64,000 bases of DNA, taken from assembly GCF_000423465.1 (NCBI RefSeq), contig NZ_KE384020.1:79409-143408 (forward strand). Direction: 5' to 3'. Both the position numbers and the translations under genes were made by a program. Within the stretch, counting starts at the first letter, position 1, and each line of letters starts with the position of its first letter. This document shows positions 51,740-60,816 of the stretch, piece by piece. The notes below the pieces were generated by a model. It was not told where the DNA came from, did not search any database, and saw only the letters and a program-made list of their open reading frames with translations. This DNA is from Propionicicella superfundia DSM 22317 (GTDB lineage Bacteria; Actinomycetota; Actinomycetes; Propionibacteriales; Propionibacteriaceae).

Positions 51740-53518
51740 GTGGCACATCTCCTCGGCGCGGAATCCGTTCAGCTCGAGTACCCCACCCGGATCGTGTTCG
51801 ATTCCGTGACGCTGGGCGTCAACGAGGGCGACCGCATCGGGATCGTGGGCCGCAACGGGGAGGGGAAGTCCACTCTCCTGGGACTGCTGACCGGTCGGAT
51901 CGCACCCGGTGCGGGCCGTGTCACCCGGCGTGGCGATGTCCGGATCGGCGAACTGCGGCAGGCCGACGATCTCGACCCCGCCGCGACCGTCCGCAGCGTC
52001 CTCGTGGGGGAGCGTCCCGATCACGAATGGGCGTCGGTCGCGGCGACCCGCGACATCCTGGCCGGCCTCGTGACCGGCGTCGATCTCGAGGCGACGATCG
52101 GAACGCTCAGCGGCGGGCTGCGCCGGCGGGTGGCGATGGCCGCCCTTCTCATCGAGGACTGGGACGTCCTCGTCCTCGACGAGCCCACCAACCATCTCGA
52201 CCTGGCCGGGATCTCCTGGCTGGCCGCGCACCTGCGGGGCCGGTGGGCGCACAACGCGGGCGGGCTGCTGGTCGTGACCCACGACCGGTGGTTCCTGGAC
52301 GCCGTGTGCACAGCCACGTGGGAGGTGCACGACCGGATCGTGGAGCCCTTCGAAGGCGGATACGCCGCGTACGTGCTGCAACGGGTCGAGCGTGACCGGA
52401 TCGCCGCCGCGACGGAGGCGAAGCGGCAGAACCTGATGCGCAAGGAGCTCGCCTGGCTGCGGCGGGGCGCACCGGCGCGGACGTCGAAGCCGAAGTTCCG
52501 GATCGAGGCGGCGAACCGGCTGGTCGCCGACGTGCCGCCACCGCGCGACCGGGTCGAGCTCACGCGGCTGGCCACGGCCCGGCTCGGCAAGGATGTCGTC
52601 GACATCCTCGATGCAGACGTCCGCTACGACGAGACGGAGGTGTTGCGCGGCGTCACGTGGCGTATCGGGCCCGGAGAACGGACCGGCATCCTCGGCGCCA
52701 ACGGCGCCGGCAAGTCGACCCTGCTCGGACTCGTCTCCGGCACGGTGCGGCCGTCGTCGGGCCGGGTGAAGAGGGGCAAGACCGTCCGGCTGGGCGTCCT
52801 CGACCAGCAGTTCGCCGATCTCGCCGAGATCGCCGACGACCGTGTGAGCGACGTCCTCGGCCGCACGCGTGCCACCTTCACCGTGGACGGGCGGGATCTC
52901 ACCCCCGCTCAGCTCCTGGAGCAGCTCGGGTTCTCTCGTGCCCACCTCTCGGCGCGGGTGGCCGACCTGTCGGGCGGTCAGCGGCGCCGGCTGCAGTTCC
53001 TGCTCGTCCTGCTCACCGAGCCCAACGTGCTGATCCTCGACGAGCCGACGAACGATGTCGACACCGACATGCTCGCGTCGCTGGAGGACCTGCTCGACTC
53101 GTGGCCGGGAACGCTGCTGGTCGTCTCGCACGATCGTTATCTCACCGAGCGGATCACCGATCAGCAGTACGCGATCCTGGACGGCCGTCTGGTCCACCTG
53201 CCCGGCGGGGTGGACGACTACCTGCGCATCCTCGCCGAGCGGGAGGCCGCCCCGCGTGCGAGGACCGCCCCTCCCGTGCGCTCCGGCGGTGGGGGCGGTG
53301 CGGAACAGCACGCTGCCCGCAAGGAGCTGGCCGCGGTCGAGCGCCGACTGGACAGGCTGTCCGCCGACATCGCCGACCTGCATGACGCGATGGCGTCCCA
53401 CGATCCGTCCGACTACGAGGGTCTCTCCGGGCTGGACCACCGTGTCCGTGAGCTGCAGGCCGAGGTCGCTGCACAGGAGGGCCGCTGGCTGGAGCTGGCA
53501 GAGGAACTCGACGCCTGA
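51740..53518 (+). CDS. ABC-F family ATP-binding protein
   Basis: A 592-residue soluble protein with two ABC ATPase domains. The first has Walker A GRNGEGKSTLLG, signature LSGGLRRR and Walker B LLIEDWDVLVLDEPTNHLD. The second has GANGAGKSTLLG, LSGGQRRRLQ and VLILDEPTNDVD. An interdomain linker of the ABC-F type (about 200-270) is followed by a C-terminal coiled coil (about 525-590). There are no membrane domains. Likely roles are ribosome-associated translation factor or ribosome protection. GTG at 51740 is chosen since TAAGCT lies 6 nt upstream. Confidence 0.92.
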   Translation: MAHLLGAESVQLEYPTRIVFDSVTLGVNEGDRIGIVGRNGEGKSTLLGLLTGRIAPGAGRVTRRGDVRIGELRQADDLDPAATVRSVLVGERPDHEWASVAATRDILAGLVTGVDLEATIGTLSGGLRRRVAMAALLIEDWDVLVLDEPTNHLDLAGISWLAAHLRGRWAHNAGGLLVVTHDRWFLDAVCTATWEVHDRIVEPFEGGYAAYVLQRVERDRIAAATEAKRQNLMRKELAWLRRGAPARTSKPKFRIEAANRLVADVPPPRDRVELTRLATARLGKDVVDILDADVRYDETEVLRGVTWRIGPGERTGILGANGAGKSTLLGLVSGTVRPSSGRVKRGKTVRLGVLDQQFADLAEIADDRVSDVLGRTRATFTVDGRDLTPAQLLEQLGFSRAHLSARVADLSGGQRRRLQFLLVLLTEPNVLILDEPTNDVDTDMLASLEDLLDSWPGTLLVVSHDRYLTERITDQQYAILDGRLVHLPGGVDDYLRILAEREAAPRARTAPPVRSGGGGGAEQHAARKELAAVERRLDRLSADIADLHDAMASHDPSDYEGLSGLDHRVRELQAEVAAQEGRWLELAEELDA

Positions 53519-53536
53519 CGGCACGCGCGAGGAATG

Positions 53537-53598
53537 CGCCGAACGCTCCGGAGTTGCCGGATTTTGAGGGGTTTCCGGCAGTTGGGGAGCGTTCGGCG
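53537..53598. repeat. Palindromic intergenic repeat, copy C
   Basis: A perfect 13-bp outer repeat (53537-53549 and 53586-53598, arm CGCCGAACGCTCC) surrounds inner TGCCGGA/TCCGGCA arms. A 19-bp part of the right arm (53577-53595) is repeated at 53608-53626. It lies between convergent genes and may end their transcripts. Confidence 0.8.
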
Positions 53599-53647
53599 GA
53601 CGGGCTCGGCAGTTGGGGAGCGTTCGTCCGAGGGTGGACGGCCGAGG

Positions 53648-54409
53648 TCAGCGGCCCCGCATCGCGCGGTGTGCGCCGCGCATGTTCGGGATCGGTCCAC
53701 GGGGGATCGGAACCTTCGGGCGCACGGCATCGAGAGCCTTCAGCCGCTGCTTCACCTCGATGAGCTGATGGGCCTGCAGCTTCTTCGGGAGCTTCTTGAT
53801 GCGCTTGGAGAGCTGCTCCAGCGGAACCTCGTCGGCGCCGTCGCCCATCATGATCGCCGTGACGGGCGTCCCATAGGCGACCTGCTCGTGGCGGCGCTGC
53901 TCGGTGGCGAGCAACTGCTTGCCGCGGGCGTTGTCCCCTTCGCCGATGAGAACGATGCCGGCCGGGCCGACGGTGCGATGCACGAGGTTCATGGACTTGT
54001 CGATCGCGATGGCCGTCTCGCTGTCCCACTTCTTCTTGTCCAGCTCGGACAGGGCGACCTCGGCGGATCCCTTCTCGCCGTGATAACGCCGGTAGTTCGC
54101 ACCCTTGGCGCGCCACAGGAGCACCCACAGCGCGGCTGTGACACCGAGGAAGAGACCGAGCAGGGAGTAGATCAGCCACGCGTCCAGGACGATGCCCAGG
54201 ATGACCATGGCGAGAACGGCAGCCGCGAAGGCGCCCACCATCCAGACGATGAGCTGCGGATCGTATTCCTTCGTCCGCTTGAAGACCTCCACGATCTGGC
54301 GGGGCCAGCTCCAGTCGCGCGGGTTGTCACTGGTCTTCTTGCGCAGCTTCGCCGCCTTGCGCTCGGCTTTCTGCTTCGCCGCAAGTTCCTTCGCCCGCTC
54401 GCTTGCCAT
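53648..54409 (-). CDS. DUF4191 membrane protein
   Basis: A 253-residue protein. A basic Lys/Ala/Arg-rich N-terminal helix (about 1-30) is followed by two membrane segments (about 53-75 and 80-100) and a soluble domain with NLVHRTVGPAGIVLIGEGDN and RVKQ-like basic C-terminus (PKVPIPRGPIPNMRGAHRAM). This is the DUF4191 family of actinobacteria, normally found near lipA or lipoyl-enzyme genes; here it lies downstream of sucB, which carries lipoyl domains. The function is unknown. Confidence 0.85.
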   Translation of the reverse strand: MASERAKELAAKQKAERKAAKLRKKTSDNPRDWSWPRQIVEVFKRTKEYDPQLIVWMVGAFAAAVLAMVILGIVLDAWLIYSLLGLFLGVTAALWVLLWRAKGANYRRYHGEKGSAEVALSELDKKKWDSETAIAIDKSMNLVHRTVGPAGIVLIGEGDNARGKQLLATEQRRHEQVAYGTPVTAIMMGDGADEVPLEQLSKRIKKLPKKLQAHQLIEVKQRLKALDAVRPKVPIPRGPIPNMRGAHRAMRGR

Positions 54410-54544
54410 GTCGTCAGCTCCGGTGAACGTGTTGGGAAATGGCCTGTCGGCCGCTGGGGGAGAATAACCCCGCCGCTCAATCCTACGGCACGGAAAAGCC
54501 TGCGGTGGAGGCGTCGCAGGCCATCCGAGAAGCGGTTGGGGTTG

Positions 54545-54581
54545 CCCATGGGGCGGCTCCGGGGAGGATCCGCCCCATGGG
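54545..54581. terminator. Hairpin terminator downstream of sucB
   Basis: A perfect 12-bp stem, CCCATGGGGCGG (54545-54556) with its complement at 54570-54581, lies 16 bp past the sucB stop. The rest of the DUF4191-sucB gap shows nothing else. Confidence 0.75.
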
Positions 54582-54596
54582 ACTGTCTCGAAGGAC

Positions 54597-56483
54597 TCAG
54601 AGACCGAACTCGGCCCCGAAATCGCCTTCTTCGAGACGGGCCTTCACATGGCTCAGGAAGCGAGCGGCATCCGCGCCGTCGACGAGCCGGTGATCGTAGG
54701 ACAGCGACAGGTACATCATGTCGCGAACGGCGATGATGTCGCCCAGATTGGCATCGGCGACGACGACCGGACGCTTGACGAGCGCACCCGTGCCCAGGAT
54801 CGCGGCCTGGGGCTGGTTGATGATCGGCGTGTCGAACAGGGTGCCGGCCGAGCCGTAGTTGGTGACCGTGAAGGTGCCACCGGTCAGCTCGTCGGGCGTG
54901 ATCCGGCTGTCCCGGGCTCGCGCGGCCACGTCGGCGATCTTCTTCGCCAGGCCGCCGACAGACAGATCGCCCGCATCGGGGATGACCGGCACCAGGAGCC
55001 CCTTGGAGGTGTCGACCGCGATGCCGAGGTGCTCGCCGGACGGGTAGGTGATCGTGCCTGCGGCCGTGTCGATGGTCGCGTTGAGCTTGGGGTAGGCCTG
55101 CAGCGACTCGACGACGGCCTTGCAGATGAACGGCAGGTAGGACAGCCCGGCGCCCTCGCGCTTCTTGAACTCGTCCTTGGCCAGCGCCCGGACCTTGGAG
55201 ATCCGGCTGAGGTCGACCTCGACGGTCGCCGTCAGTTGCGCCGAGGTCTGCAGCGACTCCACCATGCGGCGGGCGATCGTGGCTCGCATGCGCGTCAGCT
55301 TCTCGGTCGTGCCCTTGGCCGCGGTGGCCGGCGCCGACGTGGGTGCCGCCGGCGCGACCGGTGCGGCGGTCGCCGCTGTCGGGGTCGCGACCGGTGCAGG
55401 TGTCGTCGGCGCGGCCGGTGCGGCGGGCGCGGGTGCCGCCGGTGTGGCCGGCGCCGCCACTGCCTGTGCGGCAGCCGCCTGCTTGGCCTCGGCGGCGGCC
55501 ACGATGTCCTGCTTGCGAACGCGTCCGCCGACGCCCGTGCCGGTGACCTCGGCGAGATCGACACCGTACTCGGTCGCCATCCGTCGCACGAGGGGGGTGA
55601 CGTAGATGCCGTCGGCGACGGGCTCAGCGGCTCGGGCGGGTGCTGCGGGTGCGGAGCTTGGCGCCGGAGCGGAGGTCGGGGCCGGAGCGGGTGCAGGCGT
55701 CGGGGTCGCTGCAGGCGCGGGGCTCGGCGTCGGTGCGGGGGTCGGGGCCGGAGCGGGTGCGGGGGTCGGGGCCGGAGCGGGTGCAGGCGTCGGGGTCGCA
55801 GCAGGTGCGGGAGTCGGAGCCGGGGCCTGTGCGGGCGCGGCGGCATCGCCGATGATGGCGAGGACGGCGCCGACCTCGGCGGTCTCGTCCTCGGCCACGC
55901 GGATCTCGAGCAGCGTGCCGGCCACGGGCGACGGGATCTCCGTGTCGACCTTGTCGGTGGACACCTCCAGCAGCGGCTCGTCGGCGGCGACCGTGTCACC
56001 CACCGACTTGAGCCAGCGCGACACCGTCCCCTCGGTGACCGACTCGCCGAGCGCGGGAAGGACGACATCGGTGCCCTGCGCAGGAGCCGAGGGAGCCGCT
56101 GCAGGTGCGGCCGGGGCTGCGGGCTCCGGCGTGGATGTCGGCGCGGGCGTCGGCTCGGGTGCGGATGTCGGAGCCGGCGTGGGCTCCGGCGCGGCGGGAG
56201 GCTCGGGCTCCGAGTGGGGCTGCGGGGCGGCCGTCCCCGCCTCGGACGGATCCCCGATGATGGCGAGGACGGCGCCGACCTCGGCGGTCTCGTCCTCGGC
56301 GACGAGGATCTCGAGGACCACGCCGGCGACCGGTGAGGGGATTTCGGTGTCGACCTTGTCCGTCGACACCTCGACGAGCGGCTCGTCCGCGGCGACGTCG
56401 TCTCCGACTGTCTTGAGCCAGCGGGAGATGGTGCCTTCCGTCACGCTTTCACCGAGGGCAGGAAGAGGGACTTGGGTCGACAT
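54597..56483 (-). CDS. sucB: 2-oxoglutarate dehydrogenase E2, dihydrolipoamide acyltransferase
   Basis: A 628-residue E2 protein. Two lipoyl domains (about 1-78 and 140-215) each have the [15 protein letters not shown] motif with the lipoylated Lys. Ala/Pro/Thr-rich linkers separate them from a peripheral-subunit-binding domain ([20 protein letters not shown]) and the catalytic domain, whose motif [16 protein letters not shown] carries the His and Asp-Gly. The family in actinobacteria serves oxoglutarate or pyruvate dehydrogenase complexes. No E1 or E3 gene is in the window. Parts of the two lipoyl-domain coding sequences are identical at DNA level. Confidence 0.93.
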   Translation of the reverse strand: MSTQVPLPALGESVTEGTISRWLKTVGDDVAADEPLVEVSTDKVDTEIPSPVAGVVLEILVAEDETAEVGAVLAIIGDPSEAGTAAPQPHSEPEPPAAPEPTPAPTSAPEPTPAPTSTPEPAAPAAPAAAPSAPAQGTDVVLPALGESVTEGTVSRWLKSVGDTVAADEPLLEVSTDKVDTEIPSPVAGTLLEIRVAEDETAEVGAVLAIIGDAAAPAQAPAPTPAPAATPTPAPAPAPTPAPAPAPTPAPTPSPAPAATPTPAPAPAPTSAPAPSSAPAAPARAAEPVADGIYVTPLVRRMATEYGVDLAEVTGTGVGGRVRKQDIVAAAEAKQAAAAQAVAAPATPAAPAPAAPAAPTTPAPVATPTAATAAPVAPAAPTSAPATAAKGTTEKLTRMRATIARRMVESLQTSAQLTATVEVDLSRISKVRALAKDEFKKREGAGLSYLPFICKAVVESLQAYPKLNATIDTAAGTITYPSGEHLGIAVDTSKGLLVPVIPDAGDLSVGGLAKKIADVAARARDSRITPDELTGGTFTVTNYGSAGTLFDTPIINQPQAAILGTGALVKRPVVVADANLGDIIAVRDMMYLSLSYDHRLVDGADAARFLSHVKARLEEGDFGAEFGL

Positions 56484-56621
56484 GCACTGACTCCTTCGCG
56501 CAGCACGGGTTTCCTCGCGTTCAGACTATCCCGGATGCGCACAGCGTGCATCGCCGTGTCCGGCCGCCCCCGTGGGGATGCCGGTCGCCGGGAGTCGCGC
56601 CCGGCGGGGAATAATGGGACT

Positions 56622-56930
56622 GTGCGAGTTCCCCGTCTCTTCCGCTCCCGCGGCGCCGGCGCCGGCCCGGCCGTCGACGCATCGTTGAAGCATCTGGCCG
56701 GGTTCTGCGACACCCGGCGGGGCGTCGAGGCGTGGATCGAACAGCCCAGCACCTTCGCCCGGCCGAGCCTGCTGCTCATCGCCCACGACGGGGAGTGGAC
56801 GCGGCGATCCATCCCCGACGTGGCCTGGGGACGTGCCTTCGCCGCGAAGCGCCGGATCCCCGCCTACGACGCGGGGGTCGTCCCCTACCCGCAGCGCATG
56901 CGCGACTTCAACGCGCGCCGTCGCGACTGA
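56622..56930 (+). CDS. Small conserved protein of unknown function
   Basis: A 102-residue basic protein: RVPRLFRSRGAGAGPAV, then LKHLAGFCDTRRGVEAWIEQ, RPSLLLIAHDGEWTRRSIPD and RIPAYDAGVVPYPQRMRDFN. No domain with known activity is recognised, but the strong W/P/Y pattern and family-like conservation in actinobacteria support a real gene. GTG at 56622 lies 6 nt after AATAAT (56610-56615). It is divergent from sucB and convergent with pepA, leaving 6 bp between their stops. Confidence 0.72.
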   Translation: MRVPRLFRSRGAGAGPAVDASLKHLAGFCDTRRGVEAWIEQPSTFARPSLLLIAHDGEWTRRSIPDVAWGRAFAAKRRIPAYDAGVVPYPQRMRDFNARRRD

Positions 56931-56936
56931 CGGCGG

Positions 56937-58442
56937 TCAGGATGCCAGCGCCGTCGCGAGCGCGATGAGCGTGCGGACGCCGAACCCGGTCCCTCCTGTG
57001 GGGACGTAGTCGTACGCCTCGCCGTCGTTGAACGCGGGTCCGGCGATGTCGAGGTGGGCCCAGGACCGATCCGGATCGACGAACTCGCGGAGGAACGCCG
57101 CGGCGGTCAGCGCGCCGCCGTACCGCTTGGTGCTGCTCGACCGCAGGTCGGCCACCGAGGACTTCAGACCGTCGCCGATCTCCTCGGGGATCGGGAGTTG
57201 CCAGAACAGCTCCCCGGCCGACTCGGCCGCGTCGAGCACCCGGTCCGCAGTGAGGTCGTCGGAGGCCATCAGACCGGCCGTCCGCAGTCCGAGAGCCACC
57301 ATGCAGGCCCCCGTGAGGGTGGCGATGTCCACGACGAGATCCGCGTCGTCGGCGTTCGAACGGGCCAGTCCGTCGGCCATCACCAGCCGGCCCTCCGCGT
57401 CGGAGTTCGCGTTCTCCACCGTCTTGCCCCCATGGATCGTGAGGACGTCGGAGGGTCGGTAGGCGGTTCCCGACGGGAGATTCTCGGCCAGGCAGGCGTA
57501 CGCGGTGATGCTGATCTTCAGGCCGAGGTCGGCGATCGCGCGCGTCGCCGCGAGGACCGCGGCGGCTCCCGACATGTCGCACTTCATCGTGTACATGCCC
57601 TCGGGCGTCTTCAGGTCCAGGCCCCCGGAGTCGAACGTGATGCCCTTGCCGACGAGCGCCAGGTGGAAGCGCGCGCCGCGCGGTGCATAGCTGTAGCGCA
57701 CCAGGCGCGGCGGGTGGGACGACCCGCCGCCGACGGCGAGCAGCCCCCCGTACCCCTCCTTGCGCAACTGCGTCTCGTCGAGCACCTCGACACCGATGCG
57801 CGCCGCCTTCGCCCGTGTCCGGGCATCGTCCGCGAACGACTCCGGATACAGCAGGTTCGCCGGCAGATTGATCCAGTCGCGCGCCGCGCACACCGCCTCG
57901 GCGATGATCACGGCCGTGGAGACGGCTTGTCTCGCCTCGGCCTTGCCGGAGGCGCTGACGATGGTGAGAGCGCCGACGGCCGCAGGCTCGGGGCTGGCCG
58001 TCTGCTTCTGGTAGCGGTAGGCACCGAGCAGCGCACCCTCAGCGGCGCCCCGGATCACCTCGGGCTCGACGGCGTCCAGCGACACGGCGATGCGCAGGCC
58101 GGCGGCGCCGCTCACTCCGGCCGCCGTGCGCACGCCCGTCCCGGCGGCGCGACGCACCTGCTCCGGAGTCGCGTCGGCGCTGGGCAGACCCGTGAGCACG
58201 ATCCGCAGGTCGCCGGGCCCGGGGACGACAGTCGCCGTTCCGAGCTTCGCCTCGGCACCCAGCGAGCGGGCGAGGGCGAGCAGCGGACGCCCGAGCTGCC
58301 TGGTCACCGACTTCTCCACGTCGGCCGGGACGCCGAGGAGGACACCGCCTGCCGGCCCCGGGGCGATCCCGACGACGACGACATCGGCATCGGCCGGGAC
58401 GGTGCGAGCGAGGCTGATGGACGGAAGCCGGCTTCCGGACAT
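56937..58442 (-). CDS. pepA: Leucyl aminopeptidase (M17)
   Basis: A 501-residue aminopeptidase. LVGKGITFDSGGLDLK carries the catalytic Lys and metal Asp near residue 258, MKCDMSGAAAVLA the next Asp, and NANSDAEGRLVMADGL the M17 signature (NTDAEGRL, here with Ser). The N-terminal half is the usual non-catalytic domain. It removes N-terminal residues such as leucine from peptides. ATG at 58442 has AGGAAGG 5 nt upstream; a GTG two codons earlier is a less good start. Confidence 0.94.
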   Translation of the reverse strand: MSGSRLPSISLARTVPADADVVVVGIAPGPAGGVLLGVPADVEKSVTRQLGRPLLALARSLGAEAKLGTATVVPGPGDLRIVLTGLPSADATPEQVRRAAGTGVRTAAGVSGAAGLRIAVSLDAVEPEVIRGAAEGALLGAYRYQKQTASPEPAAVGALTIVSASGKAEARQAVSTAVIIAEAVCAARDWINLPANLLYPESFADDARTRAKAARIGVEVLDETQLRKEGYGGLLAVGGGSSHPPRLVRYSYAPRGARFHLALVGKGITFDSGGLDLKTPEGMYTMKCDMSGAAAVLAATRAIADLGLKISITAYACLAENLPSGTAYRPSDVLTIHGGKTVENANSDAEGRLVMADGLARSNADDADLVVDIATLTGACMVALGLRTAGLMASDDLTADRVLDAAESAGELFWQLPIPEEIGDGLKSSVADLRSSSTKRYGGALTAAAFLREFVDPDRSWAHLDIAGPAFNDGEAYDYVPTGGTGFGVRTLIALATALAS

Positions 58443-58496
58443 GGTCACCTTCCTAGGTGTTGGGGGTCGATCGGGGACAACCTTAATCGCCGTTCG

Positions 58497-58691
58497 TCAC
58501 TGTGAGAGCGACATCGGGCCGTAGACCAGCCGGTCGCCCTCGTAGAGCCACACGTCGGCCCATCCGTCCTCGACCAGGTCCTCATACGATTCGGTCAGCC
58601 ACTGCTCGGCGAGCTGCTGCGTCGCGAACCCGTGGCCGACCCCGGCCTGCTCCGCGGAGGGTTCGCCCGCCGCCATCCACTGCCAGCTCAC
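58497..58691 (-). CDS. Small conserved protein coupled to DUF3043
   Basis: A 64-residue acidic protein starting VSWQWMAAGEPSAEQAGVGH and ending DRLVYGPMSLSQ. The pattern F-x-x-Q-x-x-A-E-x-W-L-x-E-x-Y-x-x-L and a W-rich C-terminus suggest a small alpha/beta domain, but no named family is recognised. The GTG start overlaps the DUF3043 stop (GTGA at 58691-58688), so translation is coupled. A function cannot be assigned. Confidence 0.75.
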   Translation of the reverse strand: MSWQWMAAGEPSAEQAGVGHGFATQQLAEQWLTESYEDLVEDGWADVWLYEGDRLVYGPMSLSQ

Positions 58692-59284
58692 AGCTTGTCG
58701 CCCCGCTTGTACACGGGACGGGGCTGACGCAGGCGACGCACCGCGATCGCGCGGTTGACGAAGTAGAAGAGCAGTCCCTTGGGCGATTCGCCGGGGTGAC
58801 GCTCCCGCAGGAACCGCTTGAACAGCCGCCAGTGGAGCCAGATCTCGATGACGGTGGCGAACAGCAGCCCGTACGACACGAACATCGAGATCTGCATCAC
58901 CTGGACCGCGACGGCCCCGGTGCCCCAGACCTGCTGGCCCACGAGAGTGATCAGGATCGTCACGAGCAGCACCGGCATCAGGAACTCGCTGAGCATCCAG
59001 TGGGAGTCGACCCAGTCGCGGGCCGACGTCCGGCCGGGCGCGGCATCGGCGGCGTCCATCGACCTGATCCGGGCCTCGCGGGCCGCCTCGCGCTCGCGCG
59101 CCTTGGCCTGTTTGGGGCTCAGTTGCGGCCGCACGCGCTCCCGCCGTGCCGCCTCGGCCTCTTTGCGGGACGGTGTCGGGGTGGCCTTCTTGGTGCGTCC
59201 GGACGGCGCGGCCTCCTCGACCGTCTCCGACTCGGACGTCGACACCTCGGCGTCGTTGCGCTTGTAGGGGCTGAACAGACCCAC
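58688..59284 (-). CDS. DUF3043 membrane protein
   Basis: A protein of about 198 residues. The N-terminus carries LFSPYKRND and a Lys/Arg/Glu-rich segment (SRKEAEAARRERVRPQLSPK). ARDWVDSHWMLSEFLMPVLL leads into two membrane segments (about 105-125 and 133-155), followed by a basic C-terminus. This is the actinobacterial DUF3043 family of unknown function. GTG at 59284 is preferred for its 8-nt spacing from GAAGG; GTG at 59290 is an alternative. It is divergent from the glycerate-kinase-like gene. Confidence 0.85.
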   Translation of the reverse strand: MGLFSPYKRNDAEVSTSESETVEEAAPSGRTKKATPTPSRKEAEAARRERVRPQLSPKQAKAREREAAREARIRSMDAADAAPGRTSARDWVDSHWMLSEFLMPVLLVTILITLVGQQVWGTGAVAVQVMQISMFVSYGLLFATVIEIWLHWRLFKRFLRERHPGESPKGLLFYFVNRAIAVRRLRQPRPVYKRGDKL

Positions 59285-59391
59285 GATCACTGCCTTCGGT
59301 AGAACTCGCTGACGGGGGCAATCTTAGGCCGTGTCGCGCCCCGGAATCGCCTCGCGCCGGGGGGAGTCGGACCGCTGGCACAATGTGCGGC

Positions 59392-60393
59392 GTGAAAGTG
59401 GTGGTCGCGTGCGATGCGGTGGGGGAGACACGGGCGGTCCACGCCGGACGAGTGCTCGCCCAGGCGTGGCGTGACGCCGGTGCGCAGGTCGCGCTCGTCC
59501 CGATGGGTGCGACGGGTTCCGATCTCGTGACGGCGCTCCGGGACGCCGGTGCGGCGACCGGGACGGACCCGTTCCCGACGGCGCGCACCCCGGATGCGCT
59601 CGTGGTCGTTCCGCCGCGGGTGGAACAGCCGGCCTGGACCGGCACCAGCGAAAGCGCGGGAACGGCGCTGGAGGCCGCGCTCGCCGACCCCCGCGCGCTG
59701 GTCGCGGTCGATCTCACGACGGTCCCGGCCCACGACGGGGGCGCCGGCCTGCTGTCCGCCCTCGGCGCGACGGCCGACACGGCGCTGACGGGCGGCTGGG
59801 GAGCGCTCGACGGCATCACCGCGCTGGATCTCGAGGCGCCCCGCGCCCGGCTCGCCGGATGCGAGCTCGTCGGGCTGGTGGACATCGACGACACCGCGAC
59901 CCCGCTCACGAGCCTGCGGGGGGTCAGTTCGGTGCGCGGACGCGCCGAGGGACTCGATCTCTCCGAGATCGTCGCCGCCGACACCGCGCTCGGAGCGCTG
60001 GCCGCGCTGGCCGGCGTCGACGGTGTCCTCCCGGGCCCCGGCGCCGCCGGAGGAAACGGGCTGGCCGTCCTGGCGCTCGGCGGCACCCTCACCACCGCGC
60101 CGGCACTGTCGGCCGGGCTCGCCCACCTCGACCGGTCGCTGGCGCGCGCAGACCTGCTGGTGAGCGCGTGCACGAGTCTCGACATCGGGAACTACGGCGG
60201 CCCGGTCGTCCGCCACCTCGCCGGCCTGGCCGTCGCGCACGGCGTCCCGCTCGTCGTGGGCGCGGGACATCTTGCGATGGGCGGGCGGGAGTTGCGGGCT
60301 CACGGCGTGGAGGCCGGGTATGCCCTCGACGCGACGACGGCGCGGTCGCTGAGGTCGTCGGCGGCGGGCATGGTGCGCACGTGGACGTGGTAG
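59392..60393 (+). CDS. Degenerate glycerate-kinase-like protein
   Basis: A 333-residue protein with the two-domain plan of GlxK-type glycerate kinases: VKVVVACDAVGETRAVHAG at the N-terminus, GCELVGLVDIDDTATPL in the middle and PGPGAAGGNGLAVLALGG near residue 220. The usual phosphotransfer segment (D-L-V-I-T-G-E-G-S-F-D) is here LLVSACTSLDIGNYGG, lacking the GEG. Catalysis of glycerate phosphorylation is therefore doubtful. GTG at 59392 lies 7 nt after CACAAT. It is followed 90 bp later by erpA. Confidence 0.75.
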   Translation: MKVVVACDAVGETRAVHAGRVLAQAWRDAGAQVALVPMGATGSDLVTALRDAGAATGTDPFPTARTPDALVVVPPRVEQPAWTGTSESAGTALEAALADPRALVAVDLTTVPAHDGGAGLLSALGATADTALTGGWGALDGITALDLEAPRARLAGCELVGLVDIDDTATPLTSLRGVSSVRGRAEGLDLSEIVAADTALGALAALAGVDGVLPGPGAAGGNGLAVLALGGTLTTAPALSAGLAHLDRSLARADLLVSACTSLDIGNYGGPVVRHLAGLAVAHGVPLVVGAGHLAMGGRELRAHGVEAGYALDATTARSLRSSAAGMVRTWTW

Positions 60394-60483
60394 GTGTTTG
60401 GGCGCGTCCCGGAGGCGATCTACAATCGGGGACGCGACCATGCCGCGCACGCATGACGGGAATCTCTACAGCGGGAGACGAAC

Positions 60484-60816
60484 ATGACGGTGGAAATCAC
60501 GCAGGGCGTCCTGTTGACCGACGAGGCGACGACGAAGGTCAAGGAACTGCTCGGTGAGAAGGACCTGTGGCTCCGCGTCGCCGTGCAACCCGGCGGATGC
60601 TCCGGGCTGCGCTATCAGCTCTACTTCGACGACCGCGAACTCGACGGCGATGTCGTCAACGAGTTCGACGGCGTCCGCGTGGTGACCGACCGGATGAGTG
60701 CCCCCTACCTGATGGGGGCGACGATCGGCTTCTCCGACACGATCGAGGCCCAGGGCTTCACCATCGACAACCCCAACGCCACCGGGTCCTGCGCCTGCGG
60801 CGACTCCTTCCACTGA
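60484..60816 (+). CDS. erpA: Iron-sulfur cluster insertion protein, ErpA/HesB type
   Basis: A 110-residue A-type carrier. The three cluster-binding cysteines are present: one in QPGGCSGLRYQLYF near residue 40 and two in GSCACGDSFH at the C-terminus. It passes [Fe-S] clusters to apo-proteins. GGGAGACGAAC just before the ATG gives a ribosome binding site. It precedes the cytochrome oxidase operon by 156 bp; related genes are often found in that position in actinobacteria. Confidence 0.93.
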   Translation: MTVEITQGVLLTDEATTKVKELLGEKDLWLRVAVQPGGCSGLRYQLYFDDRELDGDVVNEFDGVRVVTDRMSAPYLMGATIGFSDTIEAQGFTIDNPNATGSCACGDSFH

